Source: G965207125 sp965207125 (lineage in GTDB: Bacteria; Pseudomonadota; Alphaproteobacteria; Puniceispirillales; UBA1172). From it: DNA of 64,000 nt. The stretch spans positions 248,001 to 312,000 of the forward strand of contig OZ242263.1 in NCBI GenBank assembly GCA_965207125.1, in the 5' to 3' direction. Positions 19,601-28,730 of the stretch are shown here, in pieces. A program made the position numbers and the translations under genes. The first letter of the stretch is position 1, and every line of letters begins with the position of its first letter. The notes beneath the pieces are model-generated. The model was not told the origin of the DNA. It did no database searches and was given only the letters and a program-made list of their open reading frames with translations.

Positions 19601-20065
19601 CTATGTTTCATAGTATACAGGGATTTCTTTACCCTTAGGACCAAAAACCCAGAGGTCATCAAGAGCGCTTATCTCATCGGCACGATCTTTAAGGTCAGCA
19701 ACAAGATTTTGATAGTCTTCATATTCGTCATCTTCTAAGTCTTCAGGATTAGTAAATCGGTCATAATGAAACAAGGCGGCGATCTTGGGATCAAAATCAC
19801 AATGGCCCCCTTCTGTGCCAAAATCATAATAATGGAGATCCATGCTATCTTGCCCTTCGGGTTGAAAGACCATAAAGAGTGGAACTCTGTCGGAATAACT
19901 TCTTTTCCACGTTACGACTATGTGTTCGTCATCATTATAGACATCGGCGTATAGATATTCTTGTGTATCTAGGCCTAAGTCTTGCATCTTTTTACCGATA
20001 GATATTTCGCTGGGGACGGGATCGTGCTGCCCATATTCAAATAAAATTTCGTAATTTTCACGCAT
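19601..20065 (-). CDS. Hypothetical acidic protein
   Basis: The likely protein is 154 residues, beginning MRENYEILFEYGQ. That start (20065) has GGAGG 10 bases upstream; the longer frame to 20122 lacks a ribosome site. The protein is strongly acidic and aromatic, with EDLEDDEYEDYQN towards the end. It has no transmembrane segment and no motif I recognise. The Shine-Dalgarno is inside a small perfect hairpin, GTGCCT-CC-AGGCAC on the plus strand (20073-20086), which could limit translation. It lies between the two DUF6876-like copies, and all three probably form one duplicated accessory cluster. Confidence 0.65.
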   Translation of the reverse strand: MRENYEILFEYGQHDPVPSEISIGKKMQDLGLDTQEYLYADVYNDDEHIVVTWKRSYSDRVPLFMVFQPEGQDSMDLHYYDFGTEGGHCDFDPKIAALFHYDRFTNPEDLEDDEYEDYQNLVADLKDRADEISALDDLWVFGPKGKEIPVYYET

Positions 20066-20134
20066 TGTTCTCGTGCCTCCAGGCACTTGGTAGGATGTTG
20101 GTTTCAGGGGTGTTCTCTTCAAGAATGAAGAGAT

Positions 20135-20518
20135 TTACCATTCTGTGGGCAGAAGGATTGTGTTATTAAAGTAGTAGAGTTTGATCTGCTCCATAGGAAA
20201 ATCAGTGTATCCGTACTTTGTACTATGGATGGGCTTATCATTATTCCCATCTTGACAGATGAGAGTTGCTGATTGATCGGGATTGACCGTTAGTGTCCAA
20301 ACCTGAAATTCGTTTTTTGCAACAAGGGGGTCGCCCTGTGCAATGGCAATGTCATCGATAAGCCAATAGGCGGGACCTGCCTCAGCAACAAATTTGATGC
20401 CTTCGGTATATGTTACGGTTTTGACAAGGGGGTGTTGATAAGAGCACTGAGATCCAATAAAGTGATTGAGTGCATCTGGGGTTAAGTCCGACTGGGACAG
20501 GTTCTGAGTTTCATTCAT
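20135..20518 (-). CDS. DUF6876-like protein, copy 2
   Basis: A 127-residue paralogue of the protein at 19060-19443, nearly identical over most of its length (AYWLIDDIAIAQGDPLVAKNE shared). I place the start at MNETQNLSQSD to match the first copy; a longer frame to 20641 covers the shared upstream region and is unlikely to be translated. The shared upstream sequence (about 20519-20650 compared with 19444-19580) means the promoter was copied along with the gene. Role unknown. Changes between the copies are mostly conservative, suggesting both were under selection. Confidence 0.8.
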   Translation of the reverse strand: MNETQNLSQSDLTPDALNHFIGSQCSYQHPLVKTVTYTEGIKFVAEAGPAYWLIDDIAIAQGDPLVAKNEFQVWTLTVNPDQSATLICQDGNNDKPIHSTKYGYTDFPMEQIKLYYFNNTILLPTEW

Positions 20519-20692
20519 GATAAGGCTCCATTTCAGATACCGGAGCGAAGAAAGAACAATTCTCTCTTTTAAATTCCCTGATATCTTAACCTTATCTACC
20601 CACCCTCTCCTGAAAGAAGCGAACGAGTGAGTCTTGCTCACGTTCTGATTTTGGTCTTTAGGAGTGTATTTGAGGGGTTAAGAGCGTTTAGA

Positions 20693-20786
20693 GGGCTCAG
20701 ATGGCGTGCTGATGAGCGTCTTTTGGTGTAGTGCCAAAGGATATAGAGCAGGGATTGGTGAAGATCAGAAGGAGATTGTAGCCAAA
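20693..20786. repeat. Scar related to helicase gene 5' region
   Basis: Combines pieces matching 7784-7800 (GGCGTGCTGATGAGCG) and 7983-8033 (GCCAAAGGA ... GTGAAGATCAGAAGGAGAT), with the sequence between them deleted. It lies just past the stop of the second giant gene, as the related copies do for the other two. Confidence 0.65.
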
Positions 20787-20797
20787 TATCTCATTGA

Positions 20798-23700
20798 TTA
20801 TTCTATAGTGGATTCGAGATTTTGGAAGCCATAAACGTCATGATAATTTTCTGGAAAGATAGCGTCCCCTAGAATTGCATCGATCACTTCATAAGCGGGG
20901 TCTTCCTGACCAGTTTTGATTGTCCGTCTACCGGAGTCCTCTTTATTAAAGGCCGTTAGGTCGGTATCCTGGGGGGGGATAAAGTCGGCATCATCAAAAT
21001 TTACAGTTAGGTCTATTTCTTCAGTTGGGGTATCGCGGTCAGTGAAGGTAAACACAATGCCGGTAATGATTTCATTTCCGTAAATGACAGCAGTAAGTAG
21101 GCTAACGCCTTTAATCGCGGCATAGAATTCGGTGGTGGTACTATGAGCATTATTCCCTACATGAAGTAAACGCAATACATCACCATCCAAATCAAAGCCA
21201 TTGATCACATCATTACCATCTAAGGCCGCAGAATTAGTTTTATCTGTCCCATCGTAGTGATAAATTATAGAATTTAGCCCGCCGTATTCTTGATTGATTT
21301 CAAGATTGATAATATCATCGCCTTTGCCACCAAGAATAAGATCGCCAAATTGACCAGAGTTGAGGGTCTGTTTGTTATCACCACCGATTAGGAATTGCCT
21401 TGTGTTTGCGTCTTTATTACCGATTGTCACATCATCGATCCCGTAGCCGGAAACGATGATATGATCACTTAGAAGCAGTCCGAAGGGAAAGACTTTATTG
21501 ATGATCGTCTCGTAAGCGGCGTCTTCCTGACCAGTTTTGATTGTCCGTCTACCGGACTCCTCTTCGTTAAAAGGGGTTAGATCAATATTTTCATCTTCAT
21601 AGGAAATGAAGTCATCCTCTTGGAAGTTTACCGTAAGATCGATTTCATCGTCAAAGGTGAATACAATACCGGTAATTTTTCCAGCGCTTTCAAGCAGGCT
21701 GATACTTTTTATGCCATTAAAGAACATTTTTTTGTCTTCGTTGGAGGTAACGTTATCATCGTAAAGAAAATGACCGTCCGTATGGTATATATTTAGAAAG
21801 TCTTTGTCTAAATCAAAGTCATTGATCACATCAACCCCATCAAAGGCCGCAGATTCACTGATGATCAGATTTCCCTCGTCAATCACGGCATCATAGCGAT
21901 AAATCACGTTATCTGTGCCGTCATCAAGATTGATAATGTCATCTCCCTTGCCACCAAAAATCAGATTGTGGTTTGGGCCAAGGTTGAGCGTTTGTATGTT
22001 ATCATCGTCAATTAGGATTTGATTTGGTGCCATAAAGATGATCTCGTCAATAAAGTTGCTATCCTCAAAATTAATTAGAGCTAGATTATGGCCTTCGGTG
22101 AATAATTTGTTAAGTTCTTGATAAGCAATAGCCTTCTGATCAGGTTTGATCGTTCGTTTATTATCCACCGCAGCATTAAAGGCGGTAAAGTCAATGTTCT
22201 CAGAGGAAATGGATTCTTCGAAATTTAGCGTGAATAAGGTATCCCCTAGAGCAGAGGCTTCTCTATTTTCGGTGAAAATGAATTGAATACCGATAATGTT
22301 TCCATCTTCATCAAGAAGCAAGCTAAAGCCAATTGTATCAAGGAATGCGGCGAGGTTATTGTGAAGGCCTAAACCCAGTTGAGCCAAAACTAAAATGTCT
22401 TCGCCCAGGTTAAAATTATTGATCACATCACCGCCATCATACGCGATAGAATCATTTCCAAAGCTATGACGATAGCGATAAATTACAATATCCTTGCCGT
22501 CACCGAGATTAATGATATCATAGCCTCTACCGCCAAAGATGAGATCGCCAGCATTGCCAGCATTGAGAGTCTGTGCGTGATCACCGCCGGTCAGAAATTG
22601 ACTTGAGGTTGCTTCGGTATTGCCAATCTTAGCATTAACACCTCCGTCACCTGATATTTTTGTAAGGTTATCAACGTTAGATATAATGTTAAAGGGAAAT
22701 TCTAAAGCCGGTTCTCCGCCTTTGATGCTATTTTCACCAAAGAGACGCGGTAAAACTTCATCGAGATTCTTTAATGCTGCGTGGGTGAAGTCAAAGTTAT
22801 CGGCAATCTTATGCTCTCCACCCAGAATCTCAACCAAATCGTCAAAATTAAGCCGTTCGTCAAAAGTAATTTGTACCAGAGGGCTAGAAATCCGTCCGCC
22901 CCCGAAAACCGATGCGTCCTTAAAGTGTAGTAACACACCGTCAAAATAGAATGAGCCATCCTCATTAGTTCCCCACTGTATGGTGACGATAAAGGCATCA
23001 TCAGCGGTTAAATCCGTTTCGTCATCACCATTGAGGCTTTGTAGAAACTCTGTCAGACTATTGAAATTACGATCTATAACGAACGTTAATTTATCTTGTC
23101 CCCGCTTGAAACCTATAATTTCATCACCCCCATCAATGCCAACACTATCATAACCGAATGTATACAACACTTCATCGGCGCCTGTGTCTTCTGCTACGTC
23201 ATTGACTGTGTGGGTAAGAATAATCTCATCATCACCCGCACCGCCATCTATTTGGTCATCATTCGTGCCGCCAGTAATCGTATCACTACCATTTCCCGCC
23301 TCTATCTTCTGGGGAGTTGCTTCAGTAGAACGATCTATCTCGTTGTCTTCGGCTGGGGCTGTATTCTCAACAACCTCTCGCGAGGTGATTTTGAGGTTAT
23401 ACTCCTCAGGGTTCGCCGGTTCTTCTCCAATAACTGAAATTGTGAAGGACAGAGGGTTGCTTTGTGATGCAGAAGGATTAGTAACTGCTGGTCGATAGGT
23501 TATGTGCCCGTTGTTAATATCCCACTGGGTGAAGTAATCGCCGGCATCGAGTTGAGTCCTATAGTACAATAGGAAGCCAGCATCCGGCAGAGTGGTAATG
23601 GTGTAAAATAGATAAAATGGGTCTGATTCATCAGCAGAGGTAATTTTGAGCATTGTTTCATCAATAGTGATTCTTGTTTCATCGGGATTATAAGTGATGC

Positions 23701-25429
23701 TATTAATCTGAATTGTGGGTATGGCCGACAAGATATTAAGGTCAAATGTTGTCTCAACTGTTGCGCCACTCTTATCGGTCGCTACGATTTTGATCACGTA
23801 AGTGCCAGTTCCGGTCAGTGTACCAGTGATTTCATCTTCGTCAGAGTCATAAGTAAGCCCGATCGTGTCCAACGCCGCACCATCATCAAGCGTCACCTCA
23901 AAAGTCAATTCATCGCCCTCATCAACGTCACTGAAAAGAGTGCTCAGGTCGATAACCTTCTCTCGACCTTCCACTCCGCTTTGAGGCTCAATAGCGGTCG
24001 CCACCACAGGGGCATCATTGGTGCCAGTGATCGTGATCTCTACAGCGAAGTTCTCCGCGCCCAAAGCGGTAAAGGTGAAGGTTTCAGTTAATGTCTCACT
24101 GCCCCCCAATCCCTGCACCGTCGTATGATTGTTATCCAGCGTGTACGTCCATTCGCCACTACCCGCATCAAACGTCATCGTGCCGTATGGGCCAACGCCA
24201 TCGCCATCAAGCTCGATGGCTGGAAGGGTTGGCGGGTTATCAGCGTCCGTAACTTCGAGCACTCCTGTGGCGGTGAGGGTTCCATCTTCGGTCACCGCAC
24301 CAACGCCAGATCTATCTTCAGAGCCAGGAATACCGATTGCCGGCGGAGTATCAGCCTCGACTTCAAGGTTAAATGAAGAACTACCCCTTCCACCGTTGCC
24401 ATCATCAGCCACGACAGTGACCTCATAAGTACCGGCGCTCGCCAGCGTAATACGAAGCATCTTGCTTGCATTAGGATTGGAAATAATGTTCCTGCTACCG
24501 TCAAAGGTGATCTCATTTCCATCGAGTTCCACCGCGACCGACAGAATCAATGTATCCCCTGTATCAATGTCACTGAAAAGAGTGCTCAGGTCGATAACCT
24601 TCTCTTGACCTTCCATTCCGCTTTGAGATTCAATAGCGGTCGCCACCACAGGGGCATCATTGGTGCCAGTGATCGTGATGATCACGTCGAAGGTGCCCGT
24701 CCCGGTGACAAAAGTGAATACTTCATCTACTGTCTGTCCGGCTGCCAACTTTTGCGTTGCTTCATTAGCGTTACTCAATGTGTAAATCCATAAGCTTGAG
24801 CTGAAGGCAGACCCCATATTGCCGTATTGAGTGTCGCCACTCCCATCAGGACGGAGTGAGACGCCATTGCCGCCTTGAAGGGCGACGATGAGACCGGGAC
24901 CGGTCCCAAGGGCGAAACCTCCACCACGATCTTCAACAACCGAACCCGTCTCGGATGCAGCGCCAGTAATCATCGGTCCTTGCACACCGCTCGGACCTGA
25001 CGCATCACCGATGATGTCCGGATGAGAAGCATCAGAGGCCGCAAAGCCGTCCTCATAAGCGGTAAAAAAATCTTCAGCGGGTATTGGGGCCGTTCTCGTA
25101 GCATCACCCAAATGCTGGAACGTGAAACTCGCCGGATTCCTAAGCGTGATCGTCTTACCGCTAGACAAGGTAATGACATACTGGGCAATAGATGCCCCCT
25201 CTGATCCAGTCTGGCTCTCAATCGAGGTGATGACAACATCCCTCTCAAAGACAATCACATTGGCTTCGCTATCGTCATCGATCACAACCGAGTTTGCGGT
25301 GCGTGTGATTAAAAACTCATCAATGCCCTTACCACCACTGACCGGCAAGGTATTGGTTTCAGGAGTGTTATCATCAATGATGACTCGGTTTTGACCGTTA
25401 TAGAGGGCATCGCTCAAACTAAGAGGCAC
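20798..25429 (-). CDS. Giant VCBS/RTX protein, start codon apparently lost
   Basis: At least 1543 residues, starting from a GTG. The frame stays open upstream to 25531 and still encodes the same 34 residues that begin the first giant protein, but the initiating ATG has become ATA (25529-25531), with the AAGGA Shine-Dalgarno kept 8 bases before it. The body has two VCBS repeats, a shared C-terminal region (FKRGQDKLTFVIDRNFNSL), then three further RTX blocks (GGRGYDIINLGDGKD, GGKGDDIINLDDGTD, GGKGDDIINLE) interspersed with acidic domains. Expected to be exported by type I secretion. It may be poorly expressed or silent unless ATA or the downstream GTG is used. Confidence 0.8.
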   Translation of the reverse strand: MPLSLSDALYNGQNRVIIDDNTPETNTLPVSGGKGIDEFLITRTANSVVIDDDSEANVIVFERDVVITSIESQTGSEGASIAQYVITLSSGKTITLRNPASFTFQHLGDATRTAPIPAEDFFTAYEDGFAASDASHPDIIGDASGPSGVQGPMITGAASETGSVVEDRGGGFALGTGPGLIVALQGGNGVSLRPDGSGDTQYGNMGSAFSSSLWIYTLSNANEATQKLAAGQTVDEVFTFVTGTGTFDVIITITGTNDAPVVATAIESQSGMEGQEKVIDLSTLFSDIDTGDTLILSVAVELDGNEITFDGSRNIISNPNASKMLRITLASAGTYEVTVVADDGNGGRGSSSFNLEVEADTPPAIGIPGSEDRSGVGAVTEDGTLTATGVLEVTDADNPPTLPAIELDGDGVGPYGTMTFDAGSGEWTYTLDNNHTTVQGLGGSETLTETFTFTALGAENFAVEITITGTNDAPVVATAIEPQSGVEGREKVIDLSTLFSDVDEGDELTFEVTLDDGAALDTIGLTYDSDEDEITGTLTGTGTYVIKIVATDKSGATVETTFDLNILSAIPTIQINSITYNPDETRITIDETMLKITSADESDPFYLFYTITTLPDAGFLLYYRTQLDAGDYFTQWDINNGHITYRPAVTNPSASQSNPLSFTISVIGEEPANPEEYNLKITSREVVENTAPAEDNEIDRSTEATPQKIEAGNGSDTITGGTNDDQIDGGAGDDEIILTHTVNDVAEDTGADEVLYTFGYDSVGIDGGDEIIGFKRGQDKLTFVIDRNFNSLTEFLQSLNGDDETDLTADDAFIVTIQWGTNEDGSFYFDGVLLHFKDASVFGGGRISSPLVQITFDERLNFDDLVEILGGEHKIADNFDFTHAALKNLDEVLPRLFGENSIKGGEPALEFPFNIISNVDNLTKISGDGGVNAKIGNTEATSSQFLTGGDHAQTLNAGNAGDLIFGGRGYDIINLGDGKDIVIYRYRHSFGNDSIAYDGGDVINNFNLGEDILVLAQLGLGLHNNLAAFLDTIGFSLLLDEDGNIIGIQFIFTENREASALGDTLFTLNFEESISSENIDFTAFNAAVDNKRTIKPDQKAIAYQELNKLFTEGHNLALINFEDSNFIDEIIFMAPNQILIDDDNIQTLNLGPNHNLIFGGKGDDIINLDDGTDNVIYRYDAVIDEGNLIISESAAFDGVDVINDFDLDKDFLNIYHTDGHFLYDDNVTSNEDKKMFFNGIKSISLLESAGKITGIVFTFDDEIDLTVNFQEDDFISYEDENIDLTPFNEEESGRRTIKTGQEDAAYETIINKVFPFGLLLSDHIIVSGYGIDDVTIGNKDANTRQFLIGGDNKQTLNSGQFGDLILGGKGDDIINLEINQEYGGLNSIIYHYDGTDKTNSAALDGNDVINGFDLDGDVLRLLHVGNNAHSTTTEFYAAIKGVSLLTAVIYGNEIITGIVFTFTDRDTPTEEIDLTVNFDDADFIPPQDTDLTAFNKEDSGRRTIKTGQEDPAYEVIDAILGDAIFPENYHDVYGFQNLESTIE

Positions 25430-25659
25430 CTCTCCTATACGGATTCGGCCTTCATTCCTAGTTTGATACCAACCAGGGGCAAATTCATTGCTATCAGGGA
25501 CAAAATAACGAATAAACGTAAGATGAGTTATAAGAACAATCCTTGCTTGTGCTGAGGCGAAGCAACAAGTACCACAATAAGACGCTGTTGACCCCTCCTA
25601 TCTTAACCTTGGAATACTACCTTTATGATTGATTAAACGCAAGAAACATTGTGATAGAG

Positions 25660-25700
25660 ACCTATCATTCTGTGGACAGAAGGATTATGTCATCTAAGTT
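25660..25700 (-). pseudogene. DUF6876-like 3' end relic
   Basis: Encodes DIILLSTE followed by a stop, matching the NDTILLPTEW end of the DUF6876-like proteins. It sits at the same place relative to the second giant gene as the intact copy 1 does to the first. Only the last codons survive. Confidence 0.55.
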
Positions 25701-25810
25701 TTCTTCGTTTTGACCGATGAGAGAGAATAAACCTCTCTCTTCAAAATCAATCAAATCACTAGAGAGATTCTCACTTTATTCCTTAAGGGATGTGGCGGGG
25801 GTCTATCTTG

Positions 25811-26782
25811 TTATTTGTTTTGAGCAAGGATGGCTTGCTTCATGGCCTCTGCTCCATCTGCTATGAGATCGTCATTGAAGTCGGCTCCGCGCGGCGTGAC
25901 GATAACGATATGCCGTCCTTCGTCGTGTATATTCTCTTTCAAAGTCTTGGCCGCATTTTTACCCGGCGGATCATTGTCGGCGGCAATCATAACACGGCGA
26001 TAGAATGGTGGTATTTCCATCACGGACAAATGGTGGGCCGTGAGCCCTGCAGCAAGTGAGACAGTAGGAAAAGCCATGCCGAGAGATAAGGCTGTTTCTA
26101 GGCCTTCGGCGATAATGAGGGAGGGGTCTTTTTTGCGGAACCAACACGCCCCTCCGGTTAGACCACCTAAGGCCCGCTTGGGTTTGTCAATACTTGCTTT
26201 GATCGGTTTTTCTGGATCGAGGAAGGTGCGATGCACGGCGATAATATCGCCTGAACCATTACGCACGCACGCAATAATGGCTGGGAGGACAAGTTTCTGT
26301 TCGTTCACCCTAAGCCACGCATCTTGCAGGAATCTAAGATCATCGATGTTGTTGTCTATTGTCAGACCGCGTGAGGCGAGATACTTGAGTCCGTGTTTAC
26401 TGTACGTCTCCTTGATCGGTTGGGCACGATGCCATAAAGCAATAGCGGCTTTGGTGTTGTTGCGTTGGGGTGTTTTATCTTGGAGAGATGATGTGGGGTC
26501 GTTCTCGCGGATCATTTCAGCAGCAATGGGAATGGCGTCTTTAATTGATAATGTGCGTTGAGCGGCGATAAGATCGAGGAGATCACCGCGTTGCCCGGTG
26601 GCCGCATCGATCCAGTTGCCGATGCCTTCTCCGTTCATTTTGATGTAAAGAGATGTTCCCGGTGCGCCGTGAATGTCTCCGGCCTGCCAGTATGACCCGG
26701 TTTTCTTGCCCTTCGGGAGCAGGATTGGCACAATCACGTGGACGCGATCGACTAAGGCTTTTGAAATATCTTGTGCGTTCAT
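25811..26782 (-). CDS. Toprim-domain plasmid primase-like protein
   Basis: A 323-residue protein. Residues about 1-210 match the plasmid primase-like domain seen ahead of toprim in many alphaproteobacterial plasmid proteins (YLASRGLTIDNN, LVLPAIIACVRN, AVHRTFLDP, KRALGGLTGGACW). The toprim catalytic core follows: IIAEGLETALSLG with the conserved Glu (226-230) and AADNDPPGKNAA with the DxD-type acidic pair (268-271). No CHC2 zinc finger is visible at the N-terminus, so it may depend on a helicase partner or act in DNA processing other than primer synthesis. It heads the maintenance gene block 25.8-35.4 kb and is transcribed leftward. Confidence 0.85.
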   Translation of the reverse strand: MNAQDISKALVDRVHVIVPILLPKGKKTGSYWQAGDIHGAPGTSLYIKMNGEGIGNWIDAATGQRGDLLDLIAAQRTLSIKDAIPIAAEMIRENDPTSSLQDKTPQRNNTKAAIALWHRAQPIKETYSKHGLKYLASRGLTIDNNIDDLRFLQDAWLRVNEQKLVLPAIIACVRNGSGDIIAVHRTFLDPEKPIKASIDKPKRALGGLTGGACWFRKKDPSLIIAEGLETALSLGMAFPTVSLAAGLTAHHLSVMEIPPFYRRVMIAADNDPPGKNAAKTLKENIHDEGRHIVIVTPRGADFNDDLIADGAEAMKQAILAQNK

Positions 26783-26833
26783 TATTCGGTCTCTTGATGC
26801 TCATGCTGGATGTTTCTTACGTGCCGGTTGTAT

Positions 26834-27037
26834 CTACACGATGGTTTTTGTCTGATTCCAGAGATCTGTTCGAGCCTTTTCGTTAATCCCCTTGCGGCGG
26901 TAAACTAGTTGAACATAATTTCTGTTCACGACTGAATGAGCCGCCAAAATATTACTGCTTTCTCGCAGTATAACATCATCAGGCTTTTCTGGTCGAAAGT
27001 TATTTTCAGTTTCGCAGCGGATAACCTTCTTTTCCAC
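26834..27037 (-). pseudogene. C-terminal remnant of a small plasmid protein family
   Basis: A 67-residue frame whose second half (SSNIL..HSVV.R ... NEKARTDL) lines up with the C-terminus of the neighbour at 27006-27470 (NRNIL..GSCVGR ... DEEARTTR). It also matches, more distantly, the protein at 28731-29120 (IDESARRE). The N-terminal two thirds of the family are missing, and it overlaps the end of the intact neighbour by 32 bases. I read it as the remaining tail of a third copy; it could still be translated. Confidence 0.4.
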
Positions 27038-27470
27038 TGTGTTCTTGATGCTCTTGTGGTAGCCGCGTGGTGCGGGCCTCTTCGTCTCTCCAGATTAGCC
27101 GCTGCGTGCCGGGTGGCTTGGAACGGCCGACACAGCTACCCCCACTGAGGATATTTCTGTTTCTGGTGATATATTCACGCCTCATCTCTTCTTTTAGGTC
27201 TTCATCAGGGCCTTCGCAGCCGGTTATGTGGATGGCTAGAATCTCTAGACCATCAGGGTTGTCGTAGATTTTGGTGATGACTCCCTCAACCTCACGCTTG
27301 CCTTCGGCAATATACGCAAAACTATATTTTCTGGTCCAGCTACTTTCCCACCATTTTACTTTATCGCCGAGCACGATCTGGTTTGAGTCGACAGATACCC
27401 ATTGGTCCGTGTGGCGAATAAGGAGATGTTCCGCTTGTGCTTGGATGTTGGTCTGTAGGTTTTTTGTCAT
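27006..27470 (-). CDS. Hypothetical protein, family A copy 1
   Basis: A 154-residue protein. It is a paralogue of the gene at 28731-29120. Both have a TD.W...........D...WW/HWIEE core, a G.R.VEGI(V/I) strand, an I..CKG/CEG.DE.LK segment, and end near (W).DE.AR. The ATG at 27470 is preceded by GGAGG inside a short hairpin (GTGC...GCAC, 27478-27492). The last 25 residues (TTRLPQEHQEHSGKEG...) have no counterpart in the paralogue and may reflect fusion to unrelated DNA. Looks like a small beta-rich domain; function unknown. It follows family B copy 1 by 40 bases. Confidence 0.65.
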   Translation of the reverse strand: MTKNLQTNIQAQAEHLLIRHTDQWVSVDSNQIVLGDKVKWWESSWTRKYSFAYIAEGKREVEGVITKIYDNPDGLEILAIHITGCEGPDEDLKEEMRREYITRNRNILSGGSCVGRSKPPGTQRLIWRDEEARTTRLPQEHQEHSGKEGYPLRN

Positions 27471-27510
27471 AGTTCTTGTGCCTCCTCAGCACTGTGCTGA
27501 TTTCGAGAGA

Positions 27511-27984
27511 TTACTCGGCTTGGTTTTGTGGTTGTTCCTCGCTTATCCCTTGTTCTTTGAAATAATCGTCTAAGGTCTGCTGTGCCTTTTTGAGATCTTT
27601 CAAATTTTCCTCATGGAGTTCTTTGAAGAGTTCGGTTGATTTAGCGAGATCGTCCCGGTGGTCCGTCAGATCTTTCTTGATATAGGCCTGGTTGATCGGC
27701 GTTTTGGCGAGGATATCTACCTCGGTCGGCGACATACCGTCATCGGGAGAATGGGCGACATCTAAACCCCCACCTGCGGTTTGACGAATATGCTCAACGG
27801 CATCTTCAAAACTTTGCATTTCGCAGCGTTTTTTTGCTGGTAAATCCCAGTCATTATTGTCGCGAATGGCGTTAAAGGCGTTTTGTTGTGCCTCCACCCG
27901 ATCAGCGCCGACAATCTCCCATGAGGGTCTTTTATCGCCAACGCGAGTAGTTTCAGTGAAGGTTATTGTGTATTTCTGGGTCAT
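27511..27984 (-). CDS. Hypothetical protein, family B copy 1
   Basis: A 157-residue acidic protein. The N-terminal 40 residues (YTITFTET...WEIVGADRVEAQQNAFNAI) resemble those of the protein at 29963-30415 (YIIKFKETF...EIWDAKGVDRPTAEAEAVRVM), marking a second duplicated family here. The C-terminal half is a long charged helix (LTDHRDDLAKSTELFKELHE) likely to be coiled coil. The ATG has AGGAGG 10 bases upstream, flanked by two AGCGCC copies that can pair through GCGC. It is followed by family A copy 1; the same A/B pairing recurs 2 kb upstream. Function unknown. Confidence 0.65.
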   Translation of the reverse strand: MTQKYTITFTETTRVGDKRPSWEIVGADRVEAQQNAFNAIRDNNDWDLPAKKRCEMQSFEDAVEHIRQTAGGGLDVAHSPDDGMSPTEVDILAKTPINQAYIKKDLTDHRDDLAKSTELFKELHEENLKDLKKAQQTLDDYFKEQGISEEQPQNQAE

Positions 27985-28157
27985 AGTGATAGCGCCTCCT
28001 AGCGCCCTTATTGTTGGTAAAATCTTTTCTCTCTCTTGAGTGAGACAAGTTCACCTCAATCCATTTCTGGCTTGTCTCTCTAATGCTAGCCAATCATTAA
28101 CCTTAATATCTTTGGTTACTAAGAGTGGTAGGTCTGTTGGTGTCTCAGTATTCATTT

Positions 28158-28682
28158 TCATCTCTCTTGCTCATAATGGTCCGTGACGTCTTGGCCGAGC
28201 CTTTCAGCTCGCCGCCACAGCGGCAAATACCCTTGGGTTGCTAGCACGGTAATCAACGCTCGTTTTTCCTTGATGTAGATGCTCCTGAAGGAGGGCTCTA
28301 AAGTTTCGGCGTAGGTCAAATTACTGATGATGTCGGCTAATTTGATGGTTTGAACCGCAAAACATTCTTTGCCGAGGCGTTGCCTTTCGGCTAATTTCCG
28401 CTTGGTGCGGTTACCTTCTGTGGCTTGATCAGTAAGTTTGTGAACATATTCTGCGACCTTTTCGTGTGTTTGCTCGGATATGTCTTTAAGGGTCAAACTG
28501 GTATCTTCCACGGCATCATGAAGCCAGGCGGCCGCGATCATGATATTGGAATCAATGGTCGCTTGTATTATTCCGGCTACCTGGGCGCAATGCACTACGT
28601 AGGGGATATTACTTCCCTTAATGGTTTGGCCCTCATGGGCCTTCATTGCAAGATCTCTTGCTTTCAGTACTATGTTGTCCAT
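28158..28682 (-). CDS. HD-domain phosphohydrolase, MESH1/SpoT hydrolase-like
   Basis: A 174-residue protein starting MDNIVLKARDLAMKAHEGQ, with GAGG 5 bases upstream; a longer frame would need TTG. It carries the metal-binding pattern of the (p)ppGpp hydrolase branch of the HD superfamily: PYVVHCAQVAGI (first His), AAWLHDAVEDT (HD pair) and TIKLADIISNL (distal Asp). The length fits stand-alone small alarmone hydrolases such as MESH1. It could hydrolyse ppGpp or a related nucleotide, altering host growth control from the plasmid; the substrate is inferred only from the family. It sits between the two A/B pairs of small hypothetical genes. Confidence 0.85.
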   Translation of the reverse strand: MDNIVLKARDLAMKAHEGQTIKGSNIPYVVHCAQVAGIIQATIDSNIMIAAAWLHDAVEDTSLTLKDISEQTHEKVAEYVHKLTDQATEGNRTKRKLAERQRLGKECFAVQTIKLADIISNLTYAETLEPSFRSIYIKEKRALITVLATQGYLPLWRRAERLGQDVTDHYEQER

Positions 28683-28730
28683 CTTATCCTCTTTCTTGCT
28701 CAATAGAGTCCCAATAGGGCTTGGGGCCGG

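Noticed and set aside
20519..20641. 41-residue N-terminal extension of DUF6876-like copy 2
   Set aside because: The same upstream DNA precedes copy 1, where it is not in frame with the gene; the start at MNETQ matches copy 1 and the family length.
22620..22949. Plus-strand frames within the giant adhesin genes
   Set aside because: They are shadows of long Asp/Gly/Thr-rich minus-strand coding regions, rich in Ser/Val/Pro as expected from such codons reversed.
8070..25531. Type I secretion transporter genes expected beside RTX adhesins
   Set aside because: No ABC transporter, membrane fusion or TolC-like protein could be found in any frame of the window; they must lie elsewhere.
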